Positions 1 through 6,063 of a stretch of DNA of 9,998 bases are shown piece after piece. Every line of letters starts with the position of its first letter. Position 1 is the stretch's first letter. Location: the NCBI GenBank assembly GCA_021786915.1, contig JAJYMP010000643.1:1-9998 (forward strand), in the 5' to 3' direction. The stretch is from Chloroflexota bacterium (GTDB lineage Bacteria > Chloroflexota > Limnocylindria > Limnocylindrales > CSP1-4). The notes below the pieces were generated by a model that saw only the letters and a list, made by a program, of their open reading frames with translations, had not been told where the DNA came from and made no database searches. Both the position numbers and the translations under genes were made by a program.

Positions 1-2
1 AT

Positions 3-1316
3 CGCGACCTCGGGGACGTTGATGATCGGCATCGTCATGTTCGAGCCGAGCCAGCCGGTGTTGTCGACGGTGAACGTGCTGCCGCCGAAGTCGTCGACCC
101 TGAACTTGTTCGCCCGGGCGCGAGCGGAGACGTCCGCGATCGCGTGGTTCAACCCGTTGATCGAGAGCTGGTCGACGTCGCGGATGACGGGCACGACCAG
201 CCCGCCCTCGACCGCGACCGCGACCCCGACGTTGATCCGGCGCCTGGCCAGCAGGCCCTGCTCGGTCCAGTGGGCGTTGAACGTCGGGTGGCGCCGGAGC
301 GCCTCGACGGCCGCCTTGACCACGAACGGGACGTAGCTCAGCGAGACCCCCTCGCGGGCCTGGTAGTCGCGCTTGAGCGACTCGCGCAGCCGGACGAGGT
401 TCGTGGCGTCGACCTCGAGCTGGACGTAGGCGTGGGGCACGGCCAGGGCGCGGGTCATCTGGGCCGCGATCCCCTTGCGCATCTGGGTCAGCGGGACGAG
501 GACCTCGTCGGCGCCGGGCGGGAACTCGATCCGCTCGCCGGCGGGGGCCGGGTGGGCCGCGACCGCGGGGGCCGGGGCCGCGGGCGCGGCCGGGGTGGGG
601 GCTGTGGCAGCCGCGGCCGGGGCGGCGGGGGCGGAGGTCCGACCGACCGCCTGGCCTCCGACCGACCGCCCGGTCCGGACGCTCTCGACGTAGTTGATGA
701 CGTCCTCGCGGCTGATCCGGCCACCGAGGCCGGTGCCGACGATCTGGGCCGCGGTCAGGCCGTGCTCGCGCAGGAGCCGCCGGACGGCCGGGGTCATCCG
801 CGCCTCCGTGCCGGCCATCTCCTCCGGGCCGCGCTCGTCGGAGCCGGCCGGCCCGAAGGCGGGGCCGGCGGGGGCCGCTGGAGGCGCGGCGGCGGGGGCC
901 TGGGCCACGGGAACGGGCGGTGCCGCGGGTGTGGCGGGTACGCTGGGCGCAGGCGGGGTGGGCGCCGCGGCGGCCGGCCCGGGCGTCGCGGCCGGGCCTG
1001 TCGGAGCGGCGGCAGTCGGAGCGCCCGCTACGGCGGCCGGGGCGGCACCCGCGCTCGGCGCCGTCGTCGCGCCGGACTCCTCGTCCGTCTCGATCACCGC
1101 GATCTCGGCGTTGTTCGGGACCGTGGCGCCCTCCTCGACGAGGATCTCGCGCAGGATGCCGGCATACGGCGAGGGAACCTCGGCGTTCACCTTGTCGGTG
1201 ATCACCTCGACGAGCGGTTCGTACTTGGCGACCGGGTCACCGGGCTTCTTCAGCCACTTGCCGATGGTCCCCTCGGCGACGCTCTCGCCGAGCTGGGGCA
1301 TCGTCACCTTGGCCAC
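3..1316 (-). CDS. Dihydrolipoamide acyltransferase (E2) of a 2-oxo-acid dehydrogenase complex, 3' end outside the window
   Basis: This is the core acyltransferase of a pyruvate, branched-chain or 2-oxoglutarate dehydrogenase complex. It passes the acyl group from its swinging lipoyl arm to CoA in the cytoplasm. Residues 1-80 are a lipoyl domain opening with MPQLGESVAEGT, with lipoyl-lysine K42 in ITDKVNAEV. An Ala/Pro-rich linker follows, then a peripheral-subunit-binding domain near 165-205 (MTPAVRRLLREHGL from M174), a second Ala/Pro linker, and the catalytic domain from about 265. The window ends at TMPIINVPEVA, so the C-terminal part with the catalytic HxxxDG motif is not seen. The GTG start at 1316 is chosen because GGAGGAA lies 7 nt upstream; an ATG at 1301 would cut into the lipoyl domain. 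The lipoyl region resembles branched-chain (BkdB-like) E2 proteins, but the substrate cannot be settled here. E1 or E3 genes are not visible. Confidence 0.95.
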   Translation of the reverse strand, partial: MAKVTMPQLGESVAEGTIGKWLKKPGDPVAKYEPLVEVITDKVNAEVPSPYAGILREILVEEGATVPNNAEIAVIETDEESGATTAPSAGAAPAAVAGAPTAAAPTGPAATPGPAAAAPTPPAPSVPATPAAPPVPVAQAPAAAPPAAPAGPAFGPAGSDERGPEEMAGTEARMTPAVRRLLREHGLTAAQIVGTGLGGRISREDVINYVESVRTGRSVGGQAVGRTSAPAAPAAAATAPTPAAPAAPAPAVAAHPAPAGERIEFPPGADEVLVPLTQMRKGIAAQMTRALAVPHAYVQLEVDATNLVRLRESLKRDYQAREGVSLSYVPFVVKAAVEALRRHPTFNAHWTEQGLLARRRINVGVAVAVEGGLVVPVIRDVDQLSINGLNHAIADVSARARANKFRVDDFGGSTFTVDNTGWLGSNMTMPIINVPEVA

Positions 1317-1323
1317 AGGTCAG

Positions 1324-1333
1324 TTCCTCCTCC
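1324..1333 (-). promoter_or_regulatory. Ribosome binding site of the E2 gene
   Basis: On the minus strand the run GGAGGAGGAA precedes the GTG at 1316, with 7 nt between. It is one of the clearest Shine-Dalgarno sites in the window and decides the GTG start over the internal ATG. Confidence 0.75.
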
Positions 1334-1491
1334 GAGGCTCGGGGCGCTGGGCAATCCGTCGCGGCGGCGCACCTCGACAGGGTACCCGAAACGGCCGCGA
1401 CGCCATGGCGGGCGCCGCGAGCAGCGCGCGGGATGCGCCTCGGCCGGCGAGCCGGTCGCCCGACGGCGAGCAGTCGGCCACCGGCGTCCCG

Positions 1492-1776
1492 TCATCTCCC
1501 CCGAAGGCGGCGGTACGGCTGCGCGCCACGGGCGGCGACCCGGAGGATGACGACCAGCGACTCGGGGTCGCGGACCGCGTAGACGACCCTCAGGTCGCCG
1601 ACCCGCAGCCGCCAGAGTTCCGAACCGACGAGCCGCGTCGCAGCCGATGGCCGCGGCTCGAGGCCAAGGGCGAGGATCGGCCCGCGCAGCCGCGCCGCAT
1701 CGGCGGGCGTGAGGCGCCGAAGCTCACGCTGGGCGGCGGGGGCGACCTCGACGCGGTACGGTCGCCGCTCGCTCAC
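1492..1776 (-). CDS. RelE/ParE-superfamily toxin
   Basis: A 94-residue protein of the RelE/ParE toxin fold. Family members are either ribosome-dependent mRNA endonucleases or gyrase poisons. The diagnostic part is W55-R-L-R-V-G-D-L-R-V-V-Y66, the central strands of the fold, followed by a hydrophobic strand (LVVILRVA) and a basic C-terminus PYRRLRGR. The common late HR motif is not present as such (AARGAQPYRR), so catalytic activity cannot be assumed. I start at GTG 1776 because it overlaps the antitoxin stop in a GTGA tetranucleotide, the usual translational coupling in such operons. A longer in-frame version from 1926 would read through the antitoxin and yields low-complexity Arg-rich sequence. 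Its partner is the upstream 87-residue RHH protein. RelE- versus ParE-type activity is not resolved. Confidence 0.85.
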   Translation of the reverse strand: MSERRPYRVEVAPAAQRELRRLTPADAARLRGPILALGLEPRPSAATRLVGSELWRLRVGDLRVVYAVRDPESLVVILRVAARGAQPYRRLRGR

Positions 1777-2036
1777 GCGCCGCCGTCGGACCCGTAGCGG
1801 GAACGGACCTCGGCCGCCATCGACGCGAAGAACTCGTCGGCCGCGACACCGCCGTCGCGTTCGTACTCGGCCAGGGCGACCTCGGCGGCGGCCCGGTCCT
1901 CCGCGTCCTCGTGGCGCTCGAGCCACTCCGCGAGCGCCTCTTCGACGATCTCACGGACCGATCGATCCCTCCGGGCCGCCTCGATCTTGATCGCCCGATA
2001 GAGCTCGGGGTCGTCGAGCGCAATCGTCACCTTCAT
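1773..2036 (-). CDS. Ribbon-helix-helix antitoxin of the RelE-like module
   Basis: An 87-residue protein, first gene of the operon. Residues 1-40 fit a ribbon-helix-helix DNA-binding domain: a beta strand MKVTIALDD followed by two helices (ELYRAIKIEAARRD and SVREIVEEALAEWLE). This fold dimerises and binds operator DNA. Residues 41-87 are acidic and helical, with YERDGGVAADEFFASM. That pattern is typical of toxin-binding tails that occlude a RelE toxin. The ATG at 2036 is used; there is no clear Shine-Dalgarno, and TTGACA lies only 22-27 nt upstream, so a leaderless or very short leader transcript is possible. The gene overlaps the toxin by 4 nt. It is probably autoregulatory through the repeats at 2041-2070. 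Confidence 0.85.
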   Translation of the reverse strand: MKVTIALDDPELYRAIKIEAARRDRSVREIVEEALAEWLERHEDAEDRAAAEVALAEYERDGGVAADEFFASMAAEVRSRYGSDGGA

Positions 2037-2040
2037 CGCG

Positions 2041-2070
2041 CCAGCTTACCAGCTTGCTGTCAAGACAGCA
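2041..2070 (-). promoter_or_regulatory. Putative operator of the RHH/RelE-like operon
   Basis: Just upstream of the antitoxin ATG are two adjacent octamers, CCAGCTTA (2041-2048) and CCAGCTTG (2049-2056). They run into a perfect palindrome with 7-bp arms, TGCTGTC-AA-GACAGCA (2055-2070). Read on the minus strand, the palindrome contains TTGACA (2063-2058), a consensus -35 hexamer. Its position would place transcription start at about the ATG. RHH antitoxins bind short tandem or inverted repeats in exactly this location, so I infer autorepression. The sites themselves are visible; the binding is inferred. Confidence 0.55.
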
Positions 2071-2121
2071 CGCCTGGGGCATCCGCCCGGAGGGACGGCG
2101 AGAATCGAGCTCGGTCAGTGG

Positions 2122-2247
2122 TCACGTCGGCCCACGCGCCCCATCGAACGCCTCGAGGGCCAGGCGCACGGCCTCAACCGCTTCATTTCGCAGGCGCAGG
2201 GCTCGCTGCCATCGCGCGCCCTGCTCCTGCGGGCCCGCCGACGTAAT
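2122..2247 (-). other. Displaced C-terminal coding segment of the nucleotidyltransferase
   Basis: This minus-strand frame is offset by one base from the nucleotidyltransferase frame and stays open from 2247 to the TGA at 2122. From about 2218 it reads QEQGARWQRALRLRNEAVEA and continues VRLALEAFDGARGPT. It is helix-forming with mixed charge, unlike the Ala/Gly/Pro tail in the annotated frame. No good independent start or ribosome site precedes it. The simplest reading is the original C-terminus, cut off by a single-base insertion or a sequencing error, giving an intact protein of roughly 250 residues. Confidence 0.5.
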
Positions 2248-2872
2248 TCAGGAGGGCATAGACGAGGTCATAGGCGTCCTTGCGGTGGTGCCTGTCCCCA
2301 AATGCCGAGATCTTGAGCGCGACGAAGGGCAGCAATCCAGCTACCCGGAACGTGACTCTCGAGCGGCCACCGGAATCCAGCCGATCGGCCTCGATCTCCA
2401 CGAGTCGATAGTCGAGGGCCGCGAGGCGGACGCCCCTGACGTTGAAGGCCTGAAACCTCGAGCCCGACCCGGATCGGGGCTTGAACATCCGACCGGGCGC
2501 GACTTCGTCGGTGTCGCACAGGAACTCCAGGACGACACTTGCGTCGTCGATGTCCCGGCGCCACCGGAACTCCGGGTCCCCTTGCCGCAACGCTTGCACG
2601 AATCCCGCGCCGCGGAGATTCCGTTCGAGGGTCTCGTACTGCCCCACCGCCGAATGGTCGATCGCAAGGACCACGGCGAGATCGACGTCGTGCGATCCCA
2701 CGTGCCCAGGCACGACGAGCGACCCGGCGTCCACAAGGTAGCGAGGCACCAGCCCGCCGACCAGGTACAGGTGCCGCCCCCAGAAACCGGCGTTGCCGAT
2801 GACCGTCACGAGCGCCCGCTCGCAGAGCTCCGTGACGCGCGAGTCGTAGTTACCGAACGTCACCACGGTCAA
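2183..2872 (-). CDS. AbiEii-like nucleotidyltransferase, probably frameshifted at its 3' end
   Basis: A nucleotidyltransferase of the DNA-polymerase-beta-like superfamily, nearest in pattern to AbiEii/MenT toxins. Visible motifs are LVGG (G39-G40), then HDVDL with D62 and D64 as the metal-binding pair, VVLEFLCD (111-120), and LKISAFGDRHHRKDAYDLVYAL (K187, K198-D199), matching the KxxAxxxRxxxRDxYDL box of AbiEii. The TTG at 2872 overlaps the stop of the upstream regulator as TTGA; the GTGs at 2866 and 2863 are alternatives. After LLNYVGGP the frame degenerates to an Ala/Gly/Pro tail and stops at 2183. Another frame opens at 2247 and runs to a TGA at 2122, encoding a helix-like stretch (RALRLRNEAVEAVRLALEAF). 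One extra base between 2247 and 2183 would explain this. Translational coupling suggests it is the toxin-like partner of the 346-residue protein. Confidence 0.8.
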   Translation of the reverse strand: MTVVTFGNYDSRVTELCERALVTVIGNAGFWGRHLYLVGGLVPRYLVDAGSLVVPGHVGSHDVDLAVVLAIDHSAVGQYETLERNLRGAGFVQALRQGDPEFRWRRDIDDASVVLEFLCDTDEVAPGRMFKPRSGSGSRFQAFNVRGVRLAALDYRLVEIEADRLDSGGRSRVTFRVAGLLPFVALKISAFGDRHHRKDAYDLVYALLNYVGGPAGAGRAMAASPAPAK

Positions 2873-3909
2873 AAGCCCAGGGCCGATTCGCGGAAGGCCT
2901 GGGCTTGTTCCCGTCCCCGGCGCGGGTCGCGCAGTGCGTCGAGGTAGACCCGCGTGCTGGCGGCCAACCAGATCCCGCTCACCAGGCGTCGAAACCGCAG
3001 CTCGAGGTCATCCTGAGCCTGGATGATCACCACGTTCGCCCCCTCACCGGTGGCATGCGCATCGAGCGCTCCGAGGACGTCGCCCAGCTGCACCGCAGCG
3101 GTGACCCGGACATGCGCCACCGGGATCGAGGTGAGGGCGGGCGCGAGGATCGCGGCAGCCGCGGTTCCGGTGATCACGTGATCGATGCCAGCTGCTGCCA
3201 GGCGTTCGGAAAACACCGCAGCAGCAGGGCGTCCGGGGTGCATCAGGGCATATGCGGCATTGCGCCGAACGCCGGTCTCCTTCTCCTCCTCCGCCCACAG
3301 GTCCAGGAGGGCGGCAGGGTTCGCGAGGCGGCGAACCTTTCGGGGACCGCTGCCCCGCGCGTCCATGACGCCCGCGTCCTCCAGGCGGACCAGCACACGA
3401 TGGGCGAGTCCGACCGAGACCCCGGAACGTTCCGAGACGTCGACCACCCCCCACTCCCGGTCACGATCGAGCAGGAGCGCCTGGGCGACGAGGCCCGCCT
3501 TGCCGGCCAGCCGAGCCCGAATCAGCGGCCGATCGCGCATGAGCGCGCTGACTGGGAACGATCCAGTCCGGACGAACACGCCCGGGAGTCGGATCGACGC
3601 GTTTCCGAGGCCGTCCAGATAGGCGACACCGGCCGCCTCGAGGACCTCGCGTGCCCCTTGGCTCGTGCGCTCGGCGATGAGGATGAAGTGGCGGCCCGAA
3701 GGCGTGTGACGGGCAAGCGCAACCAGCGAGTGGGCAGTCGCGGCATCGACGCGTCGCCTGGCCTCGACGACGACCGGTCTCGTCCGACCCCCGACGCGGA
3801 GCTCGGCATCCGCGCTCCAGGCCGCGTCGAAGCCAGGCTGAGCGCCGATGACGCCGAGCGCCCACGGCTCCAGCGCGGCGCGAATCTTCACTAATCTCAC
3901 ATTCTTCAC
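2869..3909 (-). CDS. Winged-helix regulator/antitoxin of an AbiE-like pair (nuclease-fold-like N-terminus)
   Basis: A 346-residue protein when started at GTG 3909. Residues 25-115 look like a degenerate PD-(D/E)XK-type core: DAELRV (33-39), VVVEAR (47-51, Arg where catalytic Lys is expected), then FILIAE and YLDGLGNASIRLPG, a signature seen in AbiEi-like regulators. Residues about 150-200 form a winged helix (VVDVSERSGVSVGLAHRVLV then LEDAGVMDARG). The C-terminal part (219-330) contains AYALMHPGR and VITGTAAAAILAP, again typical of AbiEi-like proteins. It is followed by the nucleotidyltransferase with a 4-nt overlap, which supports an antitoxin/autorepressor role. A longer frame to 4035 reads through the promoter and is unlikely. 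Because the GTG repeats sit at the 5' end, 3900 and 3891 are alternative starts. Function is inferred from architecture and partner. Confidence 0.8.
   Translation of the reverse strand: MKNVRLVKIRAALEPWALGVIGAQPGFDAAWSADAELRVGGRTRPVVVEARRRVDAATAHSLVALARHTPSGRHFILIAERTSQGAREVLEAAGVAYLDGLGNASIRLPGVFVRTGSFPVSALMRDRPLIRARLAGKAGLVAQALLLDRDREWGVVDVSERSGVSVGLAHRVLVRLEDAGVMDARGSGPRKVRRLANPAALLDLWAEEEKETGVRRNAAYALMHPGRPAAAVFSERLAAAGIDHVITGTAAAAILAPALTSIPVAHVRVTAAVQLGDVLGALDAHATGEGANVVIIQAQDDLELRFRRLVSGIWLAASTRVYLDALRDPRRGREQAQAFRESALGF
3883..3909 (-). repeat. Three tandem 9-nt repeats across the AbiE-like start codon
   Basis: On the minus strand the sequence reads GTGAAGAAT, GTGAGATTA and GTGAAGATT in exact 9-nt register. 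They encode VKN, VRL and VKI. Each unit begins with a potential GTG start. A fourth, inverted copy of the core (TCTTCAC on the minus strand, 3917-3923) lies 7 nt further upstream and overlaps the -10 element. The array looks like an operator that covers promoter and start codon. Confidence 0.6.
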
Positions 3910-3947
3910 AACGGCAGTGAAGATACCAAACACAGTGGATATGTCAA
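3903..3947 (-). promoter_or_regulatory. Promoter and inverted-repeat operator of the AbiE-like operon
   Basis: On the minus strand, TTGACA (3947-3942) and TATCTT (3925-3920) are separated by 16 nt, a good sigma-70-type promoter. Transcription would begin near 3913, a few bases before the GTG at 3909, so the mRNA is probably leaderless or nearly so. The -10 overlaps one arm of a perfect 7-bp inverted repeat (3903-3909 and 3917-3923, 7-nt spacer). A protein bound there would block RNA polymerase, which fits autorepression by the encoded winged-helix protein. Confidence 0.65.
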
Positions 3948-4018
3948 TCACCTGAGCGACGATGAGACTGGCCGGGGACGTCACCTCGCGAACAAAGGTT
4001 CGACCGCCCGCGGTTTGG

Positions 4019-4091
4019 ATCCAGCGAGTCTGCACGGCCGCCCTGCACGGCCCCTTATCTCACGCGAGTGGCGACCAACCCCGATGCGCGG
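4019..4091 (+). repeat. Imperfect ~72-bp direct repeat, copy A
   Basis: This stretch aligns in the same orientation with 6287-6357. The shared blocks are ATCCA-x-CGAGTCTGC, then CCTGCACGGCCCCTTATCTC (identical, 4041-4060 region), then CGACCA and GATGCGCGG. The spacing differs by 2 nt between the third and second blocks. It lies upstream of the protease gene and outside any credible coding sequence. It may be a shared promoter/leader or the trace of a mobile or duplicated segment. Confidence 0.7.
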
Positions 4092-4192
4092 CGGTCAGGC
4101 AACCAGCCAACCGCCTACGGCGAGTTACGCCCGGGATCGTGGGCTTGCGCCCGGGCGGATACTGTGGAGCATCCGATCACCTCGGAGACTGT

Positions 4193-4203
4193 GGAAGGGG
4201 AAG
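4193..4203 (+). promoter_or_regulatory. Shine-Dalgarno region of the matrixin-like gene
   Basis: The purine run GGAAGGGGAAG ends about 6 nt before the ATG at 4210. It supports this start over a longer in-frame reading from 4015 that would place hydrophilic Arg/Pro-rich sequence ahead of the signal peptide. Confidence 0.65.
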
Positions 4204-4209
4204 CATTCG

Positions 4210-4989
4210 ATGTCCCGACGATCACCGCGCGGCCTGGTCCTGGTCGCGTCGCTCGCCCTCGCGGTCGCCTTCCCGAGCGCGGCCGCGGCCAGCCATTCGT
4301 GGGGCGGCTACCACTGGGCCCGGACGGCCAACCCGTTCACCCTGAAGCTCGGCGACAACGTGAACACCGCCTGGGATGCGTACCTCGGCACGACGTCGAG
4401 CGACTGGAGCGTCTCCGCCGTCCTGGACACGACGATCGTCGCAGGGGGAACCAAGCCGAGGAACTGCCGGCCGACGACCGGCCGGGTGGAGGTCTGCAAC
4501 GCGACCTATGGCAACACCGGCTGGCTCGGCGTGGCCCAGATCTGGGTGAGCGGCTCGCACATCACCCAGGGCACGGTCAAGGTGAACGACACGTACTTCA
4601 ACACCTCGACCTACAACAGCCCCGCCTGGCGGGAGATGGTGATGTGCCAGGAGGTCGGGCACACGCTCGGACTGGACCACCAGGACACGATCTTCGACAA
4701 CCCGAACCTCGGGACGTGCATGGACTACACGAGCAACCCGAGCGGACCGCCCAGCAACGAGCACCCGAACCAGCACGACTACGACGAGCTCGACCTGATC
4801 TACGCGCACCTCGACAGCACGACCACGGCCCTCGCCACCGCGCCCGGCAAGGGCAGCGGCGTCCCCGATGGCGCCGAGGCCGGTGGATGGGGCCAGCTCG
4901 TGGCGCTGACGAACGGCGGCCGGACGGCCCTCTACGCCCTCGACCTGGGTGACGGCCGGAAGGTCTTCACGTTCGTCATCTGGGCGTGA
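4210..4989 (+). CDS. Secreted matrixin-like (metzincin) protein with Gln in place of the first zinc His
   Basis: A 259-residue exported protein. Residues 1-28 are a signal peptide: basic start MSRRSPRG, hydrophobic core LVLVASLALAVAF, then an SAAAAS cleavage region. The mature part carries the metzincin signature in altered form, Q147-E-V-G-H151-T-L-G154-L-D-H157, where HExxHxxGxxH is expected, and a Met-turn-like CMDYT with M171. The general base Glu148 and two zinc His remain, but the first His is Gln. Four cysteines (C86, C96, C146, C170) could form two disulfides; two flank the active-site helix and Met-turn. The tail HPNQHDYDELDLIYAHLD resembles other bacterial matrixin-like proteins. 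It may be a peptidase with altered zinc binding or a non-catalytic relative. It sits alone between divergent and convergent neighbours. Confidence 0.8.
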   Translation: MSRRSPRGLVLVASLALAVAFPSAAAASHSWGGYHWARTANPFTLKLGDNVNTAWDAYLGTTSSDWSVSAVLDTTIVAGGTKPRNCRPTTGRVEVCNATYGNTGWLGVAQIWVSGSHITQGTVKVNDTYFNTSTYNSPAWREMVMCQEVGHTLGLDHQDTIFDNPNLGTCMDYTSNPSGPPSNEHPNQHDYDELDLIYAHLDSTTTALATAPGKGSGVPDGAEAGGWGQLVALTNGGRTALYALDLGDGRKVFTFVIWA

Positions 4990-4995
4990 TCAGGC

Positions 4996-5020
4996 GCGGG
5001 TCGGCGACCGGCTGACCCGC
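4996..5020. terminator. Possible bidirectional terminator hairpin
   Basis: A perfect 7-bp inverted repeat, GCGGGTC (4996-5002) and GACCCGC (5014-5020), with an 11-nt loop. It lies in the 54-bp gap between the convergent protease and RhuM-Fic genes. There is no T-tract on either side, so intrinsic termination is uncertain, although such hairpins are common between convergent genes in GC-rich genomes. Confidence 0.4.
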
Positions 5021-5043
5021 CACCGGGCGCCGGACGCGCTCCG

Positions 5044-6063
5044 TCAACCGCCGTCATCCCCGAGCAGGTTCAGGATGACCCGGATCACGAGCGGCTTGTG
5101 GTTCGGATCGCTCTCTGCCACGAGCAGGGCCAACGCGACGAGGGCGTTGTCGGCGAAGCGCAGCGTCCGGTCGGGACGAAGGAGCGCACCGTTGCGCCGC
5201 AGGTAGTCCAGAAAGAGCAGACTGCCGATCCGCTTGTTGCCGTCGATGAACGGATGGTCCTTGATGATGAAGTAGAGCAGGTGTGCCGCGCGGGCCTCGA
5301 CGCTCGGATAGAGGGGCTGGCCGTCGAAGGTCTGCTCAATCGCGCGCAGGATCCCGGCGAGCTGATCGCCGGGATCCTGGCCGAAGAGCGCCGTCGTCTC
5401 GCCGCGAGCGGCCAGGGCATCGCGCATCTGGCCGATCGCGCGGCGGGCGGCATCGATGGTCAGGTGGGCCGTCGGCGCGGTCGGGCGCGCGGGGGCCTCC
5501 GGAAGCCGGCCCTCGTCGTATTCGAGCAGCAGTCGCCACGAGCGTGCGTACCGCTGGACGACGTCGAGAAGCGCCCGACCCTCGTCGGTGACGAGGCCCT
5601 GGTGGTCGAGCGTGCGGGCCAGGAGCGCGACCGCCTGCTGGATCTCCGCCAGTCCCTTCTCGCGGAGCCGTCGCTCGTTGAGCGAGTACCCGCGCAGCAG
5701 GTGATCACGGAGCGTTCGGGTGGCCCAGATGCGGAACTGGGTGCCGCGCTTCGAGCTGACGCGGTAGCCGACCGACAGGATGGCGTCGAGGTTGAAGTAC
5801 TCGACCTCGCGAACGACCTCGCGGTCGCCTTCACGCTGAACTGTTGCAGTTTTTGCAACAGTTGCCTCGCGCTCCAGCTCGCCCGTCGTGAACACGTGCC
5901 GCAGGTGCCGAGAGATTACCGACTTGTCGCGCCCGAAGAGTTGCGCCATCTGGTTCAGTGACAGCCAGACCGTTTCCTGTTTCAGGCGCACCTCGAGGCG
6001 GACCTGGCCGTCGGGCGCCTCGTAGAGGACGACCCCGCCATTCGGACTCGGTTCGCCCATCAT
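5044..6063 (-). CDS. RhuM-family / Fic-Doc fusion protein
   Basis: A 339-residue cytoplasmic protein with two parts. Residues about 20-125 are RhuM-like: VWLSLNQMAQLFGRDKSVIS (helix-turn-helix-like), then ATVAKTATVQ, VEYFNLDAILSVGYRVSS and GTQFRIWATRTLRDHL. Residues about 200-339 are a Fic/Doc domain with H270-P-F-I-D-G-N-K-R-I-G-S. The Lys in NKR is the form found in Doc, which phosphorylates EF-Tu, rather than the NGRxxR of AMP-transferring Fic enzymes. The arrangement matches proteins named virulence RhuM/Fic/DOC family. Substrate is unknown. No separate Phd-like antitoxin gene is adjacent; the N-terminal DNA-binding-like part may serve regulation. ATG 6063 and 6060 are adjacent starts; neither has a good Shine-Dalgarno. 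The Fic motif is intact, so activity is plausible. Confidence 0.9.
   Translation of the reverse strand: MMGEPSPNGGVVLYEAPDGQVRLEVRLKQETVWLSLNQMAQLFGRDKSVISRHLRHVFTTGELEREATVAKTATVQREGDREVVREVEYFNLDAILSVGYRVSSKRGTQFRIWATRTLRDHLLRGYSLNERRLREKGLAEIQQAVALLARTLDHQGLVTDEGRALLDVVQRYARSWRLLLEYDEGRLPEAPARPTAPTAHLTIDAARRAIGQMRDALAARGETTALFGQDPGDQLAGILRAIEQTFDGQPLYPSVEARAAHLLYFIIKDHPFIDGNKRIGSLLFLDYLRRNGALLRPDRTLRFADNALVALALLVAESDPNHKPLVIRVILNLLGDDGG
5839..5863. repeat. Perfect 10-bp inverted repeat inside the RhuM part
   Basis: AACTGTTGCA (5839-5848) and TGCAACAGTT (5854-5863) are separated by 5 nt. The site lies in codons 67-75 of the RhuM-Fic gene, which encode TVAKTATV. It is an AT-rich patch in a GC-rich gene. 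It could form an early mRNA hairpin, or simply follow from the conserved AK-TVQ protein motif. Confidence 0.6.

Larger units (their letters stand above)
3948..4209. other. Divergent intergenic region between AbiE-like operon and protease
   Basis: I see no gene here. It holds one copy of a ~72-bp imperfect repeat (4019-4091), a perfect 10-bp palindrome CGCCCGGGCG (4148-4157) with GATACT just after it (4158-4163) as a weak -10 candidate for the downstream gene, and a purine-rich Shine-Dalgarno region at 4193-4203. No convincing -35 accompanies the weak -10. Confidence 0.5.

Noticed and set aside
144..1550. Long plus-strand open frames (468 and 367 codons) opposite the E2 gene
   Set aside because: They are Gly/Arg- or Ala-rich antisense shadows of a well-supported E2 gene with lipoyl, subunit-binding and catalytic domains.
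1777..1926. N-terminal extension of the RelE-like toxin to 1926
   Set aside because: The added residues are almost only Arg, Gly and Pro and lie within the antitoxin gene; the GTGA overlap start is far better.
2054..3894. Plus-strand open frames opposite the AbiE-like pair
   Set aside because: The minus-strand genes have recognisable motifs, a promoter and coupled starts; the plus frames have none.
3995..4030. tRNA-like GGTTCGA segment
   Set aside because: No acceptor or anticodon stem could be paired around it and no CCA end follows.
3910..4035. N-terminal extension of the AbiE-like regulator to 4035
   Set aside because: It would translate through a good -35/-10 promoter and the inverted-repeat operator; homologous features begin after 3909.
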